From Bacteroidales bacterium UBA1035 (GTDB lineage: Bacteria > Bacteroidota > Bacteroidia > Bacteroidales > Dysgonomonadaceae), in NCBI GenBank assembly GCA_002316835.1, contig DCEG01000036.1, positions 1 to 7,209 on the forward strand: a DNA stretch of 7,209 bases. Reading direction: 5' to 3'. The notes below the pieces were generated by a model that was not told the origin of the DNA, did no database searches, and saw nothing but the letters and a program-made list of their open reading frames with translations. Both the position numbers and the translations under genes were made by a program. Below, in pieces: positions 1 to 6,122 of the stretch (position 1 is its first letter; each line of letters opens with the position of its first letter).

Positions 1-1926
1 ATCGGGATTGACGAAAATCTGGTTATCCCGGATAAAAGCCTTTCGGTACAGGAAGAGTGCGTGCAGTGCTGGAAAGGTGAAAAAATGAGCGAATGGCGCA
101 AAGAATTCATTTTCAACGCTTACAAGGCCGATTTTCCGATTCATCGGGCGTACTACGATTTGAACGACCAGGAAAAAGACGTTTTGTGGAACGGCCGCCA
201 CGACTTGGGAATTTACGGCATCAACGATTTCTTTAAAATGCTGGAGGAAAACCTGTACAAAATTCAGTATCGGGTAATGCTGGCGCGCTATCGGGGAAAA
301 ACCGCCTGTCCCGTTTGCAAGGGTGCGCGATTGAAAAAAGAAGCCGGATTTGTGAAAGTGGGCGGCAAAAACGTCAGCGAGCTGGTTCTGTTGCCTATTA
401 CGGAATTGAAACCGTTTTTCGATAACCTAAAACTCGACAAAACGGATGCAGCCATTGCCGAGCGGTTGTTGACGGAAATAAATAACCGCCTGCTGTTCCT
501 GATTGACGTGGGTCTCGGTTACCTGACTTTAAACAGATTGTCCAACACCCTTTCGGGTGGCGAAAGCCAGCGCATAAACCTGGCATCTTCGCTGGGAAGC
601 AGCCTGGTGGGTTCGCTGTATATTCTGGATGAGCCGAGCATAGGGTTGCACTCACGCGACACGTATCTGCTCATCAAAGTATTGCGCCAGCTGCAACAAC
701 TCGGCAATACGGTTGTGGTGGTTGAGCACGACGAGGAAATAATTCGCGCAGCAGATTACATTCTCGATATCGGCCCAAAAGCCGGACGGTTGGGCGGCGA
801 AGTGATGTATCAGGGAAAAGTATCGGAGCTAGTGAAAAATACCGATAGTTATACGGTGAAATACCTGACGGGAGAGGAAAAAATTGAGGTTCCGAAACAT
901 CGTCGCAAATGGAATAACTACATCGAGGTGAAGGGCGCCCGACAAAACAACCTGAAGAATATCGACGTGAAATTTCCGCTTAACATTATGACCGTGGTTA
1001 CGGGCGTGAGCGGATCGGGAAAATCGTCACTTGTAAACGATGTGCTGAGCAATGCGTTGCATAATCATTACAAGGGAAGCGCTTTGGAGCAGGCCGAGTT
1101 TAACTCCATTTCAGGCGATCTGAAGCTAGCCAAATCGGTTGAGTTTGTTGATCAAAACCCCATCGGCCGTTCTACCCGCTCCAATCCGGTAACGTATATC
1201 AAGGCATACGACGAAATCCGCAAGCTCTTTGCGGCACAGCCGCTTGCGAAGCAAATGGGATATACGCCGGCGCATTTTTCGTTCAACGTGGAAGGCGGAC
1301 GCTGCGACGAGTGCAAGGGCGAGGGTACTATTACGGTGGAGATGCAGTTTATGGCAGATATCCGGCTGGAGTGCGAATCGTGTCACGGCAAACGCTTTTC
1401 GCAAGAAGTGCTGGATGTAGAATACAAGGGATCCAGCATTCATGACGTGCTGGAAATGACTATCAACCAGGCAATAGAATTCTTTGGTGCACAGAAAGGA
1501 ACAACGGAAAAGAAAATTGTGAAGAAAATGCAACCGTTGCAGGATGTGGGGTTGGGATACATTAAACTGGGGCAATCGTCCTCCACCCTATCCGGCGGTG
1601 AAAATCAACGCGTAAAATTGGCGTTTTATCTGGGCGAAGAAAAATCGGAACCCACCATTTTCATTTTCGATGAACCAACCACAGGACTGCATTTTCACGA
1701 TATTAAAACGCTGCTTAGCGCATTCAACGCGCTTATTGAGCGTGGGCACACGGTTATTATAATTGAGCACAATATGGATGTAATCAAATGTGCCGACCAT
1801 ATTATCGATATCGGCCCCGAAGGGGGAAAGGCAGGCGGTAATATCGTTTGTGAAGGCACGCCGGAAACAATTGCAACATGCAAGGAATCGCATACGGGCA
1901 GGTTTTTGAAGGATAAATTGAAATAG
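1..1926 (+). CDS. uvrA: UvrA-family excinuclease ATPase, 5'-truncated by the window edge (possibly the second UvrA paralogue)
   Basis: UvrA is the damage-recognition ATPase of nucleotide excision repair, a cytoplasmic dimer with two ABC ATPase modules. The frame is open from base 1, so the gene starts upstream and the first Walker A and the UvrB-binding region are not visible. In the 641 visible residues I see CPVC (103-106), the first ABC signature LSGGESQ (184-190), Walker B ILDEP (208-212), an H-loop His (243), the second Walker A GVSGSGKS (335-342), a CX2CX19CX2C zinc finger (435-461), the second signature LSGGENQ (530-536) and a second Walker B with DE at 557-558. All catalytic motifs of the visible part are intact. 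Recalled against E. coli UvrA, the stretch before CPVC is about 15-20 residues shorter, which fits a UvrA2-type paralogue, but this is inference. The internal GTG at 61 and ATG at 85 are not the real start. The gene converges on the next operon. Confidence 0.93.
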   Translation: MGIDENLVIPDKSLSVQEECVQCWKGEKMSEWRKEFIFNAYKADFPIHRAYYDLNDQEKDVLWNGRHDLGIYGINDFFKMLEENLYKIQYRVMLARYRGKTACPVCKGARLKKEAGFVKVGGKNVSELVLLPITELKPFFDNLKLDKTDAAIAERLLTEINNRLLFLIDVGLGYLTLNRLSNTLSGGESQRINLASSLGSSLVGSLYILDEPSIGLHSRDTYLLIKVLRQLQQLGNTVVVVEHDEEIIRAADYILDIGPKAGRLGGEVMYQGKVSELVKNTDSYTVKYLTGEEKIEVPKHRRKWNNYIEVKGARQNNLKNIDVKFPLNIMTVVTGVSGSGKSSLVNDVLSNALHNHYKGSALEQAEFNSISGDLKLAKSVEFVDQNPIGRSTRSNPVTYIKAYDEIRKLFAAQPLAKQMGYTPAHFSFNVEGGRCDECKGEGTITVEMQFMADIRLECESCHGKRFSQEVLDVEYKGSSIHDVLEMTINQAIEFFGAQKGTTEKKIVKKMQPLQDVGLGYIKLGQSSSTLSGGENQRVKLAFYLGEEKSEPTIFIFDEPTTGLHFHDIKTLLSAFNALIERGHTVIIIEHNMDVIKCADHIIDIGPEGGKAGGNIVCEGTPETIATCKESHTGRFLKDKLK

Positions 1927-1937
1927 CGTAGTGCGGA

Positions 1938-1999
1938 GAGCAAAGAGCAGAGAGTAAAAGTGCATAATCTCTTTGTCCTTAACTCAACGCTCTTCGCTC
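1938..1999. terminator. Inverted repeat between convergent genes, possible bidirectional terminator
   Basis: Arms gagcaaagagc (1938-1948) and gctcttcgctc (1989-1999) pair at 10 of 11 positions around a 40-nt loop. A second, alternative pairing is caaagag (1941-1947) with ctctttg (1969-1975). The element sits between the uvrA stop and the stop of the minus-strand operon, the expected place for a shared terminator. There is no good T-run on either strand and the loop is long, so the assignment rests mainly on position. Confidence 0.35.
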
Positions 2000-2011
2000 A
2001 AAGCCCAATGC

Positions 2012-2392
2012 TTATATATTCCTCACCACCCAATACACAATTATCGCAGATAGTACAATTATCGCCGCCCATTTACCGAAAAAAATCTTTTCCAGTTTGG
2101 GAAATCGACGTTTTCCATTGAAAAACTCTAAATAAATTCCAAGAAGGATATAAGGAATTAGAAATAGGATAAGTGCATTGTGCAAGAAAGCACTTTTAAA
2201 ATCCAAATGAAGTATGTCATGAATGGCTCGCTGGGAGCCACATCCTGGACATTCATATCCGGTTGTTAACAAAAATGGACATTTAGGAAACAAAGGCTGC
2301 ATTCCCGGATCTAAATTATAAAATATAAAAGTAACTGCCATAAGCACGAGGCTTATGGCAGCACCGATGAATATTTTTCTCTTCTTAGTCAA
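2012..2392 (-). CDS. DUF2752 family small membrane protein
   Basis: This 126-residue protein belongs to the DUF2752 family, whose function is unknown. The family motif is clear: a Cys in FPKCPF (C38), then TGYECPGCGSQRA (44-56) with C48 and C51, then a DFKSAFLHNAL segment leading into a membrane helix. Three hydrophobic segments are visible, at about 7-25, 72-92 and 108-124. The Cys-rich loop between the first two may bind metal or form disulfides (inference). It is the last gene of the four-gene operon. The start is TTG at 2392, nine nt after the TGA of the upstream gene and in the same frame. No ATG lies between that stop and the TTG, and the next in-frame ATG (2341) would remove most of the first membrane helix. 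Coupled translation from the upstream gene is likely. Confidence 0.85.
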   Translation of the reverse strand: MTKKRKIFIGAAISLVLMAVTFIFYNLDPGMQPLFPKCPFLLTTGYECPGCGSQRAIHDILHLDFKSAFLHNALILFLIPYILLGIYLEFFNGKRRFPKLEKIFFGKWAAIIVLSAIIVYWVVRNI

Positions 2393-2401
2393 TTTGGAAA
2401 A

Positions 2402-2782
2402 TCAATAATTATAAATACTTTCCTGGCTTTCCTTCAATATCCTCTCCATTTCTGATGGTAAATTACCCGTTTGCATCAATATTATCATTACTACGTAATA
2501 GATAATACCGGTAATTAATCCTACTAACGACCATATTTTTGCCCTCCTTGATGCACGCTCTGCTTTCTCATAATTACCTGCAAAATAAGATGAATTTACC
2601 TGCACAGCATTCACAAGCGCAATAATTCCGAACAAAGGAGAACAACACAGCGTAATTACAATCGATTGCCAAAGCCACGTGTTGGGCTTCAACGGCGGAA
2701 TATCGCCATAATCCTGCCGTGGAATAACAGGCGGTAGCACAGGATTTGCCGGTGGCAAATTCGTATAATCGGTATCGATCAT
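2402..2782 (-). CDS. CD225/dispanin family membrane protein
   Basis: This 126-residue protein has a proline-rich N-terminus (about 8-33) followed by a CD225/dispanin domain (about 32-103). The domain starts KPNTWLW, has a first membrane-embedded segment with a Cys pair (C46-C47) and FGIIALVNAVQV, then a polar loop with GNYEKAERASRRAKIW (69-84), then a second hydrophobic helix (about 85-103). CD225 is the fold of eukaryotic IFITM proteins, which sit in membranes and change their curvature and fusion behaviour. Bacterial members have no established role. It lies 6 nt after the GYF-CD225 gene and 9 nt before the DUF2752 gene, so it is almost certainly co-transcribed and may act with its longer relative. 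The ATG start at 2782 is the natural one; no Shine-Dalgarno is visible, as is usual in Bacteroidota. Confidence 0.85.
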   Translation of the reverse strand: MIDTDYTNLPPANPVLPPVIPRQDYGDIPPLKPNTWLWQSIVITLCCSPLFGIIALVNAVQVNSSYFAGNYEKAERASRRAKIWSLVGLITGIIYYVVMIILMQTGNLPSEMERILKESQESIYNY

Positions 2783-2788
2783 TACAGA

Positions 2789-3361
2789 TTAAATTTCGTA
2801 TCCCGAACCTTGAAATACTTCGCTTAGGCCCGCCATCGACACACCAAAAGCGATTAAAAGGACAATAGCAACTATCCACAAAACAACCCAGGCAATGCCT
2901 ATCCACATAGTAATCTTTGTCCACCTTCCCGCTTGGTTGGATGCTTCTAATGAACCGGCATAATCACCCCGGTTATAAAGCGATTCTACTTTAGAAGCAT
3001 GTACGATTCCGATAATTCCGAGAAGACTGAATATACTGCTACAGAGCAGAAACGGAAGAACAGTTGCTAAAATAGACTCGATAAGCCACGACTTTGGTAT
3101 CGGGTGCTGCTGCTGAGGGGCACCATAATTAATTGGCTGAGCAGGAGGAGTTGCCGTTTGCGCAGGCGATTGCGGAGGATAATATCCGGCACTTCCCGCA
3201 AAAACAGCGTCCAGTTCTGCAACGTTAGCAGCACGAGTCCATTCGCTCATTCCTTGTGTCCATACCAGCGTATCTTTCTTAATGTTTTCGCTTTTCAGTT
3301 CTTCGGGCGAGAAAGTCCCCTTTTGCTTTCCTTCACTGTCAATGTAAAAGTAACGATTCAT
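2789..3361 (-). CDS. GYF_2 (DUF4339) domain plus CD225/dispanin membrane protein
   Basis: This 190-residue protein has three parts. Residues 3-50 form a GYF_2/DUF4339 domain, recognisable from YFYIDSEGKQKGTFSPEEL and the later VWTQGMSEWTRA. GYF-type folds usually bind proline-rich peptides. Residues 60-90 form a Pro/Gln/Ala-rich linker. Residues 88-172 form a CD225 domain with two hydrophobic segments (about 98-121 and 150-172) and the typical loop ASKVESLYNRGDYAGSLEAS. The GYF_2 domain should lie in the cytoplasm. A plausible partner is the proline-rich N-terminus of the next protein, but this is inference. It is the second gene of the operon, 11 nt after the lipoprotein stop and 6 nt before the next start. 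The ATG at 3361 directly precedes the first GYF_2 strand, which supports this start. No enzymatic motif is seen. Confidence 0.87.
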   Translation of the reverse strand: MNRYFYIDSEGKQKGTFSPEELKSENIKKDTLVWTQGMSEWTRAANVAELDAVFAGSAGYYPPQSPAQTATPPAQPINYGAPQQQHPIPKSWLIESILATVLPFLLCSSIFSLLGIIGIVHASKVESLYNRGDYAGSLEASNQAGRWTKITMWIGIAWVVLWIVAIVLLIAFGVSMAGLSEVFQGSGYEI

Positions 3362-3372
3362 AATTGTAAATT

Positions 3373-3771
3373 TTATTTGTAATCTTTAGGTGTAATGTGG
3401 ATTGTTCTTAGAAGCTTTCCGACCGAATCGGTGTAAATGTAATCGATTTCCACGTTGTTTGTCGTGAAAATTTTTAGATCGGGATTGATCCTGAAAGCTT
3501 CCTTTATATTGGCTCTCGTTTGTTCTTCAACCGCCTGCATCAGGGATTGCGGATCGAAAGTATTAATTATTTGATATCGGTACTGAAAAACATTGTCCTC
3601 CGTAACGTTTGCTCCCAAAAAAGTAGTGTAATCGTCGAGTTGGGCAGGAGTAGATTTGTTCAAGTTGTCGGCCATTTTTACCAACTCCTGATGCAATCTT
3701 TTATCGCTAGAACATTGTAAAAGCAAAATGGAAATAGTGATTAGAAAGATAATGTGTATTTTGTCCCGCAT
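3373..3771 (-). CDS. Small probable lipoprotein of unknown family
   Basis: I do not recognise a named family. From the ATG at 3771 the product is 132 residues, beginning with a short charged stretch (MRDK), a hydrophobic run (IIFLITISILLL) and QCSSDK, which looks like a lipoprotein signal peptide with Cys at residue 20. The -1 residue is Gln, which is unusual for a lipobox (Ala, Gly or Ser expected), so a simple membrane anchor is an alternative. The mature part is soluble and mixed alpha/beta, ending with strand-like YIYTDSVGKLLRTIHITP. A GTG at 3789 would add six residues, but it overlaps the proposed -7 promoter element, so ATG is preferred. It is the first gene of the operon, 11 nt before the GYF-CD225 gene, and is probably exposed in the periplasm or on the inner leaflet of the outer membrane. 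Confidence 0.72.
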   Translation of the reverse strand: MRDKIHIIFLITISILLLQCSSDKRLHQELVKMADNLNKSTPAQLDDYTTFLGANVTEDNVFQYRYQIINTFDPQSLMQAVEEQTRANIKEAFRINPDLKIFTTNNVEIDYIYTDSVGKLLRTIHITPKDYK

Positions 3772-3788
3772 ATCGTAAATTCTTGACA

Positions 3789-3819
3789 CAAAATTAAAAA
3801 AGATTGCGTAGGGGAAAAA
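3789..3819 (-). promoter_or_regulatory. Probable Bacteroidota promoter of the lipoprotein/GYF/dispanin/DUF2752 operon
   Basis: Read on the minus strand, TAATTTTG (3796-3789) matches the -7 consensus TAnnTTTG exactly. TTTT (3819-3816) stands 19 nt upstream, in place of the -33 TTTG. Transcription would start near 3782, giving a very short leader before the ATG at 3771. The -33 element is imperfect. Confidence 0.45.
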
Positions 3820-3864
3820 ATATTTACAGACTATTTTCGTAGAAATAAATAATTACAACGTCTT

Positions 3865-3904
3865 AAAAAAATTTTGACAGGATATCTCGCGACATCCTGC
3901 CAAA
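3865..3904 (-). terminator. Intrinsic terminator downstream of dgt, minus strand
   Basis: On the minus strand an imperfect hairpin (arms 3904-3894 and 3883-3873; core CAGGAT/ATCCTG plus an outer four-base stem TTTG/CAAA) is followed by seven T (3871-3865). On the plus strand no T-run follows, so it acts in the minus direction. It lies about 130 nt past the dgt stop and just before the promoter of the downstream operon, separating the two transcription units. Confidence 0.6.
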
Positions 3905-3964
3905 CATGTTAACCTTAAATCTAATACTATTATGAAAAAACCACGTTGCAAATATAAAAATTAA
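3905..3964 (+). other. Orphan Bacteroidota-type mRNA leader with a ten-codon reading frame
   Basis: The stretch ttaaccttaaatctaatact, running straight into ATG AAA AAA at 3932-3940, resembles the end of the 5' leader and the start codon of many Bacteroidota outer-membrane (SusC-type) genes as I recall them. The reading frame (MKKPRCKYKN) stops at 3962-3964 and the DNA beyond it is non-coding. Nothing else on this strand explains it. It may be the remnant of a lost gene, or chance in AT-rich DNA. Confidence 0.3.
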
Positions 3965-3997
3965 ATTAAAACCAACCAAATATTTTCAATAAAAAAT

Positions 3998-4013
3998 TAA
4001 AAAATATTTTTTA
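3998..4013. repeat. Perfect 16-bp AT-only palindrome downstream of dgt
   Basis: T A6 TA T6 A reads the same on both strands and begins 21 nt past the dgt stop codon. It could be a weak first terminator or a stabilising 3' end, but an all-AT stem is only marginally stable and the flanking DNA is itself AT-rich. Confidence 0.3.
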
Positions 4014-4034
4014 CTATCAATCTGTAAGTCGAAA

Positions 4035-5366
4035 TTATATGGCCGGTAATCCCATTCCGGTAATTTTCCGATATAAATCGAGGGCGTAAATATCAGTCAT
4101 ACCTGACACATAATCAATGATTGACTGCGATTTAGAATACAAATCGTCCGAACTTTGTACATATTGTTCCGGAATTCGCTCCAACAGTAATTTAGAATAA
4201 GTATGATTAGGGGTTTGAATAGCATTTGAAAGTTTTTCGAGTAAAAAACCGATAATTCGATACCCAGCCAACTCAATATCGAGTACATCCCTTGACAAAT
4301 AAATATTTTTTTGGGCAAAATCAGAACAATTTGTATATGCCTCACGAGCTTTGGGAGAAATATCTTTTATTAACGATCCTTTAAATTCACCTGACAAAAT
4401 GCTGCTTTCATGTTTTAAAAAAACTTTCGAACATTCGTTTACCAATAATCCGATAACGCTGGCGCGTAAATAAGCGATTTGTTCATTAATGTCGCTAACA
4501 AAATTTAAGTTATCAATCCGGCGTTGCAGTTTTTCACCTTCGAAAAAATCGAGAAAGAGATCTTTAGCCTTTTCTGTCGTGATCAAATGCAGTTTATGCG
4601 CATCTTCAATATCCATTATCTGATAGCAGATGTCGTCGGCAGCTTCCACCAGATAAACCAACGGATAACGTGCAAACCGAACCGGATTTTGTTCAACACG
4701 TGGAATGCCGAGTTCATCAGCAATGATTTTGTAATCGCTTTCTTCCGATGCAAAAAAACCGAACTTATTTTTTCCGCCGCTCAATTCCGATGAATACGGA
4801 TACTTCACGATGGAGGCCAACGTGGAATACGTGAGTGCAAATCCGCCTTTACGCCTGCCTTTAAACTGATGCATAAGTAATCGAACGGCATTGGCGTTTC
4901 CTTCGAAACAGGTAAAATCGGTCCATCTGCCGCCTTCCGCTTCCACCTGCTGGCGCAGTTCTTGTCCTTTTCCTTCGGAGAAAAAAGTGGAAATGGCTTT
5001 TTCTCCCGAATGTCCGAAAGGCGGATTTCCTAAATCGTGTGCAAGACAAGCAGCAGAAACGATCGCACCTATTTCTTCGAAATGTGCCGATGAGTTTGGA
5101 TATTTCAATCGAAGTTCACGGCCGATATTTTCACCTAACGAACGCCCGACACTTGAAACTTCCAGGCTATGGGTCAATCGGTTATGCACAAACACACTCC
5201 CCGGAAGCGGGAAGACCTGCGTCTTGTTTTGCAACCGCCGGAAAGGCGATGAAAAAATTAACCGGTCATAATCGCGCTGATATTCCGTTCTGTCGTGCTT
5301 ATTTTCGGTGTGGTATTCTTCCATTCCGAAACGCTTCGAAGACAATAATCGTTCCCAATTCATCAT
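4035..5366 (-). CDS. dgt: Deoxyguanosinetriphosphate triphosphohydrolase (dGTPase)
   Basis: This enzyme converts dGTP to deoxyguanosine and triphosphate in the cytoplasm and so adjusts dNTP pools. It is a metal-dependent HD-domain hydrolase related to SAMHD1. At 443 residues it is of normal family length. The N-terminal family motif RDYDRLIFSSPFRRLQNKTQ (31-50) is intact. The HD metal ligands are visible as RLTHSLEV (63-70, first His at 66), AHDLGNPPFGHSGE (109-122, HD pair at 110-111) and EAADDICY (241-248, the last Asp ligand). No residue expected for catalysis is missing. Two ATGs stand at the start (5366 and 5363) and either could be used. Its own promoter lies in the 58-nt gap to the sigma factor gene, and a terminator lies downstream at 3865-3904, so it is probably monocistronic, although readthrough from the sigma gene is possible. 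Confidence 0.96.
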   Translation of the reverse strand: MMNWERLLSSKRFGMEEYHTENKHDRTEYQRDYDRLIFSSPFRRLQNKTQVFPLPGSVFVHNRLTHSLEVSSVGRSLGENIGRELRLKYPNSSAHFEEIGAIVSAACLAHDLGNPPFGHSGEKAISTFFSEGKGQELRQQVEAEGGRWTDFTCFEGNANAVRLLMHQFKGRRKGGFALTYSTLASIVKYPYSSELSGGKNKFGFFASEESDYKIIADELGIPRVEQNPVRFARYPLVYLVEAADDICYQIMDIEDAHKLHLITTEKAKDLFLDFFEGEKLQRRIDNLNFVSDINEQIAYLRASVIGLLVNECSKVFLKHESSILSGEFKGSLIKDISPKAREAYTNCSDFAQKNIYLSRDVLDIELAGYRIIGFLLEKLSNAIQTPNHTYSKLLLERIPEQYVQSSDDLYSKSQSIIDYVSGMTDIYALDLYRKITGMGLPAI

Positions 5367-5386
5367 TTTTTCAACTAATTTATCTG

Positions 5387-5417
5387 CAAAGATAGAAAAA
5401 TGAAAAGTGTTGTCACA
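5387..5417 (-). promoter_or_regulatory. Bacteroidota housekeeping promoter of dgt
   Basis: On the minus strand TATCTTTG (5394-5387) is a perfect TAnnTTTG -7 box. TGTG (5417-5414), one mismatch from TTTG, stands 19 nt upstream at the -33 position. Transcription would start about 12-15 nt before the dgt ATG at 5366. Confidence 0.72.
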
Positions 5418-5424
5418 CGATGTT

Positions 5425-5997
5425 TCAAATTAGCATCACTAAAAAAATCGGCAAATACTCTTTAAGTTCTTTCCGTAGTATTTCGAGTGCCTTTCCAAGC
5501 CTGTAATTCACAGTTTGAGGTGAAACACCTAATTGTTCTGCAATTTCTTTATGAGTAAGTCCGTCCATTCTGCTCATTTCAAAGGCTTGGCGAAAATTTT
5601 CCGGGAGACGATCTAATGCATCGTGGAAAAGCTGAAACAACTCATTTTCGAGATAAAAATCAGGATTTTCAAACTGGTCCTGGTATTTCTCTTTTAAGGT
5701 TTCATGAATCCTGTTTTTCATTTGCTCATGATTGGTCTTGTTCAGGCATTTGTTTTTAACAATAGTAAACAAAAGTGACTTCAACGACATCTCCGGAATA
5801 AGTGTTTTTTTGTTCTCCCATAACCAAAGCATAGTCTCTTGTACCACTCCTTCTGCTTTCTCGCGCACAAGATATTGTGTTGCAAAAGAATATAATGGAG
5901 CAAAATAATGTTTATACACTATTTCGAAATATACGCCATTATCGTCTTTTAACAGACGTATAGTTTTTTCGTTATTTCCCAGGTCAAGCTCAGACAT
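5425..5997 (-). CDS. ECF-family RNA polymerase sigma factor (Bacteroidota FecI-like)
   Basis: This 190-residue protein is an extracytoplasmic-function sigma factor, which directs RNA polymerase to a small regulon on an outside signal. Region 2 (-10 recognition and core binding) spans about 24-88 and includes FEIVYKHYFAPLYSFA and AEGVVQETMLWLWENK. After a variable linker, region 4 (about 124-178) holds RLPENFRQAFEMSRMDGLTH and the helix-turn-helix EIAEQLGVSPQTVNYRLGKA. The hydrophobic tail YLPIFLVMLI is common at the C-terminus of such factors in Bacteroidota. Start at ATG 5997. The gene is divergent from the FecR-type anti-sigma factor gene at 6123, its probable partner. In most Bacteroidota loci the two genes run in the same direction. 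Its product likely controls a TonB receptor/SusC-SusD locus, inferred from the family. Confidence 0.93.
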   Translation of the reverse strand: MSELDLGNNEKTIRLLKDDNGVYFEIVYKHYFAPLYSFATQYLVREKAEGVVQETMLWLWENKKTLIPEMSLKSLLFTIVKNKCLNKTNHEQMKNRIHETLKEKYQDQFENPDFYLENELFQLFHDALDRLPENFRQAFEMSRMDGLTHKEIAEQLGVSPQTVNYRLGKALEILRKELKEYLPIFLVMLI

Positions 5998-6015
5998 CTC
6001 TATTCACGTGTAACA

Positions 6016-6046
6016 CAAAGGAATACAAAAAGAAAGAACTTTCAAA
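6016..6046 (-). promoter_or_regulatory. Probable promoter of the ECF sigma factor gene
   Basis: On the minus strand TTTG (6046-6043) and TTCCTTTG (6023-6016) are 19 nt apart. The -33 box is exact and the -7 box has one mismatch from TAnnTTTG. Transcription would start near 6010, about 12 nt before the ATG at 5997. Confidence 0.5.
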
Positions 6047-6087
6047 GAAAAAATTTAAAAAAATATCGATATTTATTTAGTAACTTT

Positions 6088-6095
6088 TAGTTTTG
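6088..6095 (+). promoter_or_regulatory. Probable -7 promoter element of the fecR-type gene
   Basis: TAGTTTTG is an exact TAnnTTTG -7 box, about 28 nt before the ATG at 6123. No good -33 TTTG is found 19-21 nt upstream, so this promoter may be weak, or the -33 region may be bound by another factor. Confidence 0.42.
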
Positions 6096-6122
6096 GTTTG
6101 TATTAGTTATATAGCACACAAA

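Noticed and set aside
1126..1575. Minus-strand open frame of 149 codons inside uvrA
   Set aside because: It lies wholly antisense to the zinc-finger and second ATPase region of uvrA, whose motifs are intact, and its product shows no recognisable domain.
1930..2000. Purine-rich agag/gcaaag repeats as a CRISPR or tandem repeat
   Set aside because: There are only two opposed copies of one 11-mer and no regular spacer pattern, so an inverted repeat between convergent genes is sufficient.
2574..2924. Minus-strand 116-codon frame across the CD225/GYF boundary
   Set aside because: It spans the stop of one real gene and the start of the next in another frame and translates into a composition unlike a real protein.
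3881..3900. Hairpin core read as an operator for a repressor
   Set aside because: On the minus strand it is followed by seven T, so an intrinsic terminator for dgt explains it better.
4891..5395. Two plus-strand open frames antisense to dgt
   Set aside because: They overlap the conserved HD motifs of dgt on the other strand, lack any family signature and have no promoter-like element upstream.
6093..6122. TTG start for the FecR-type protein, adding ten residues
   Set aside because: The TTG lies inside the -7 promoter box TAGTTTTG (6088-6095), and the anti-sigma segment begins naturally at the ATG at 6123 or 6129.
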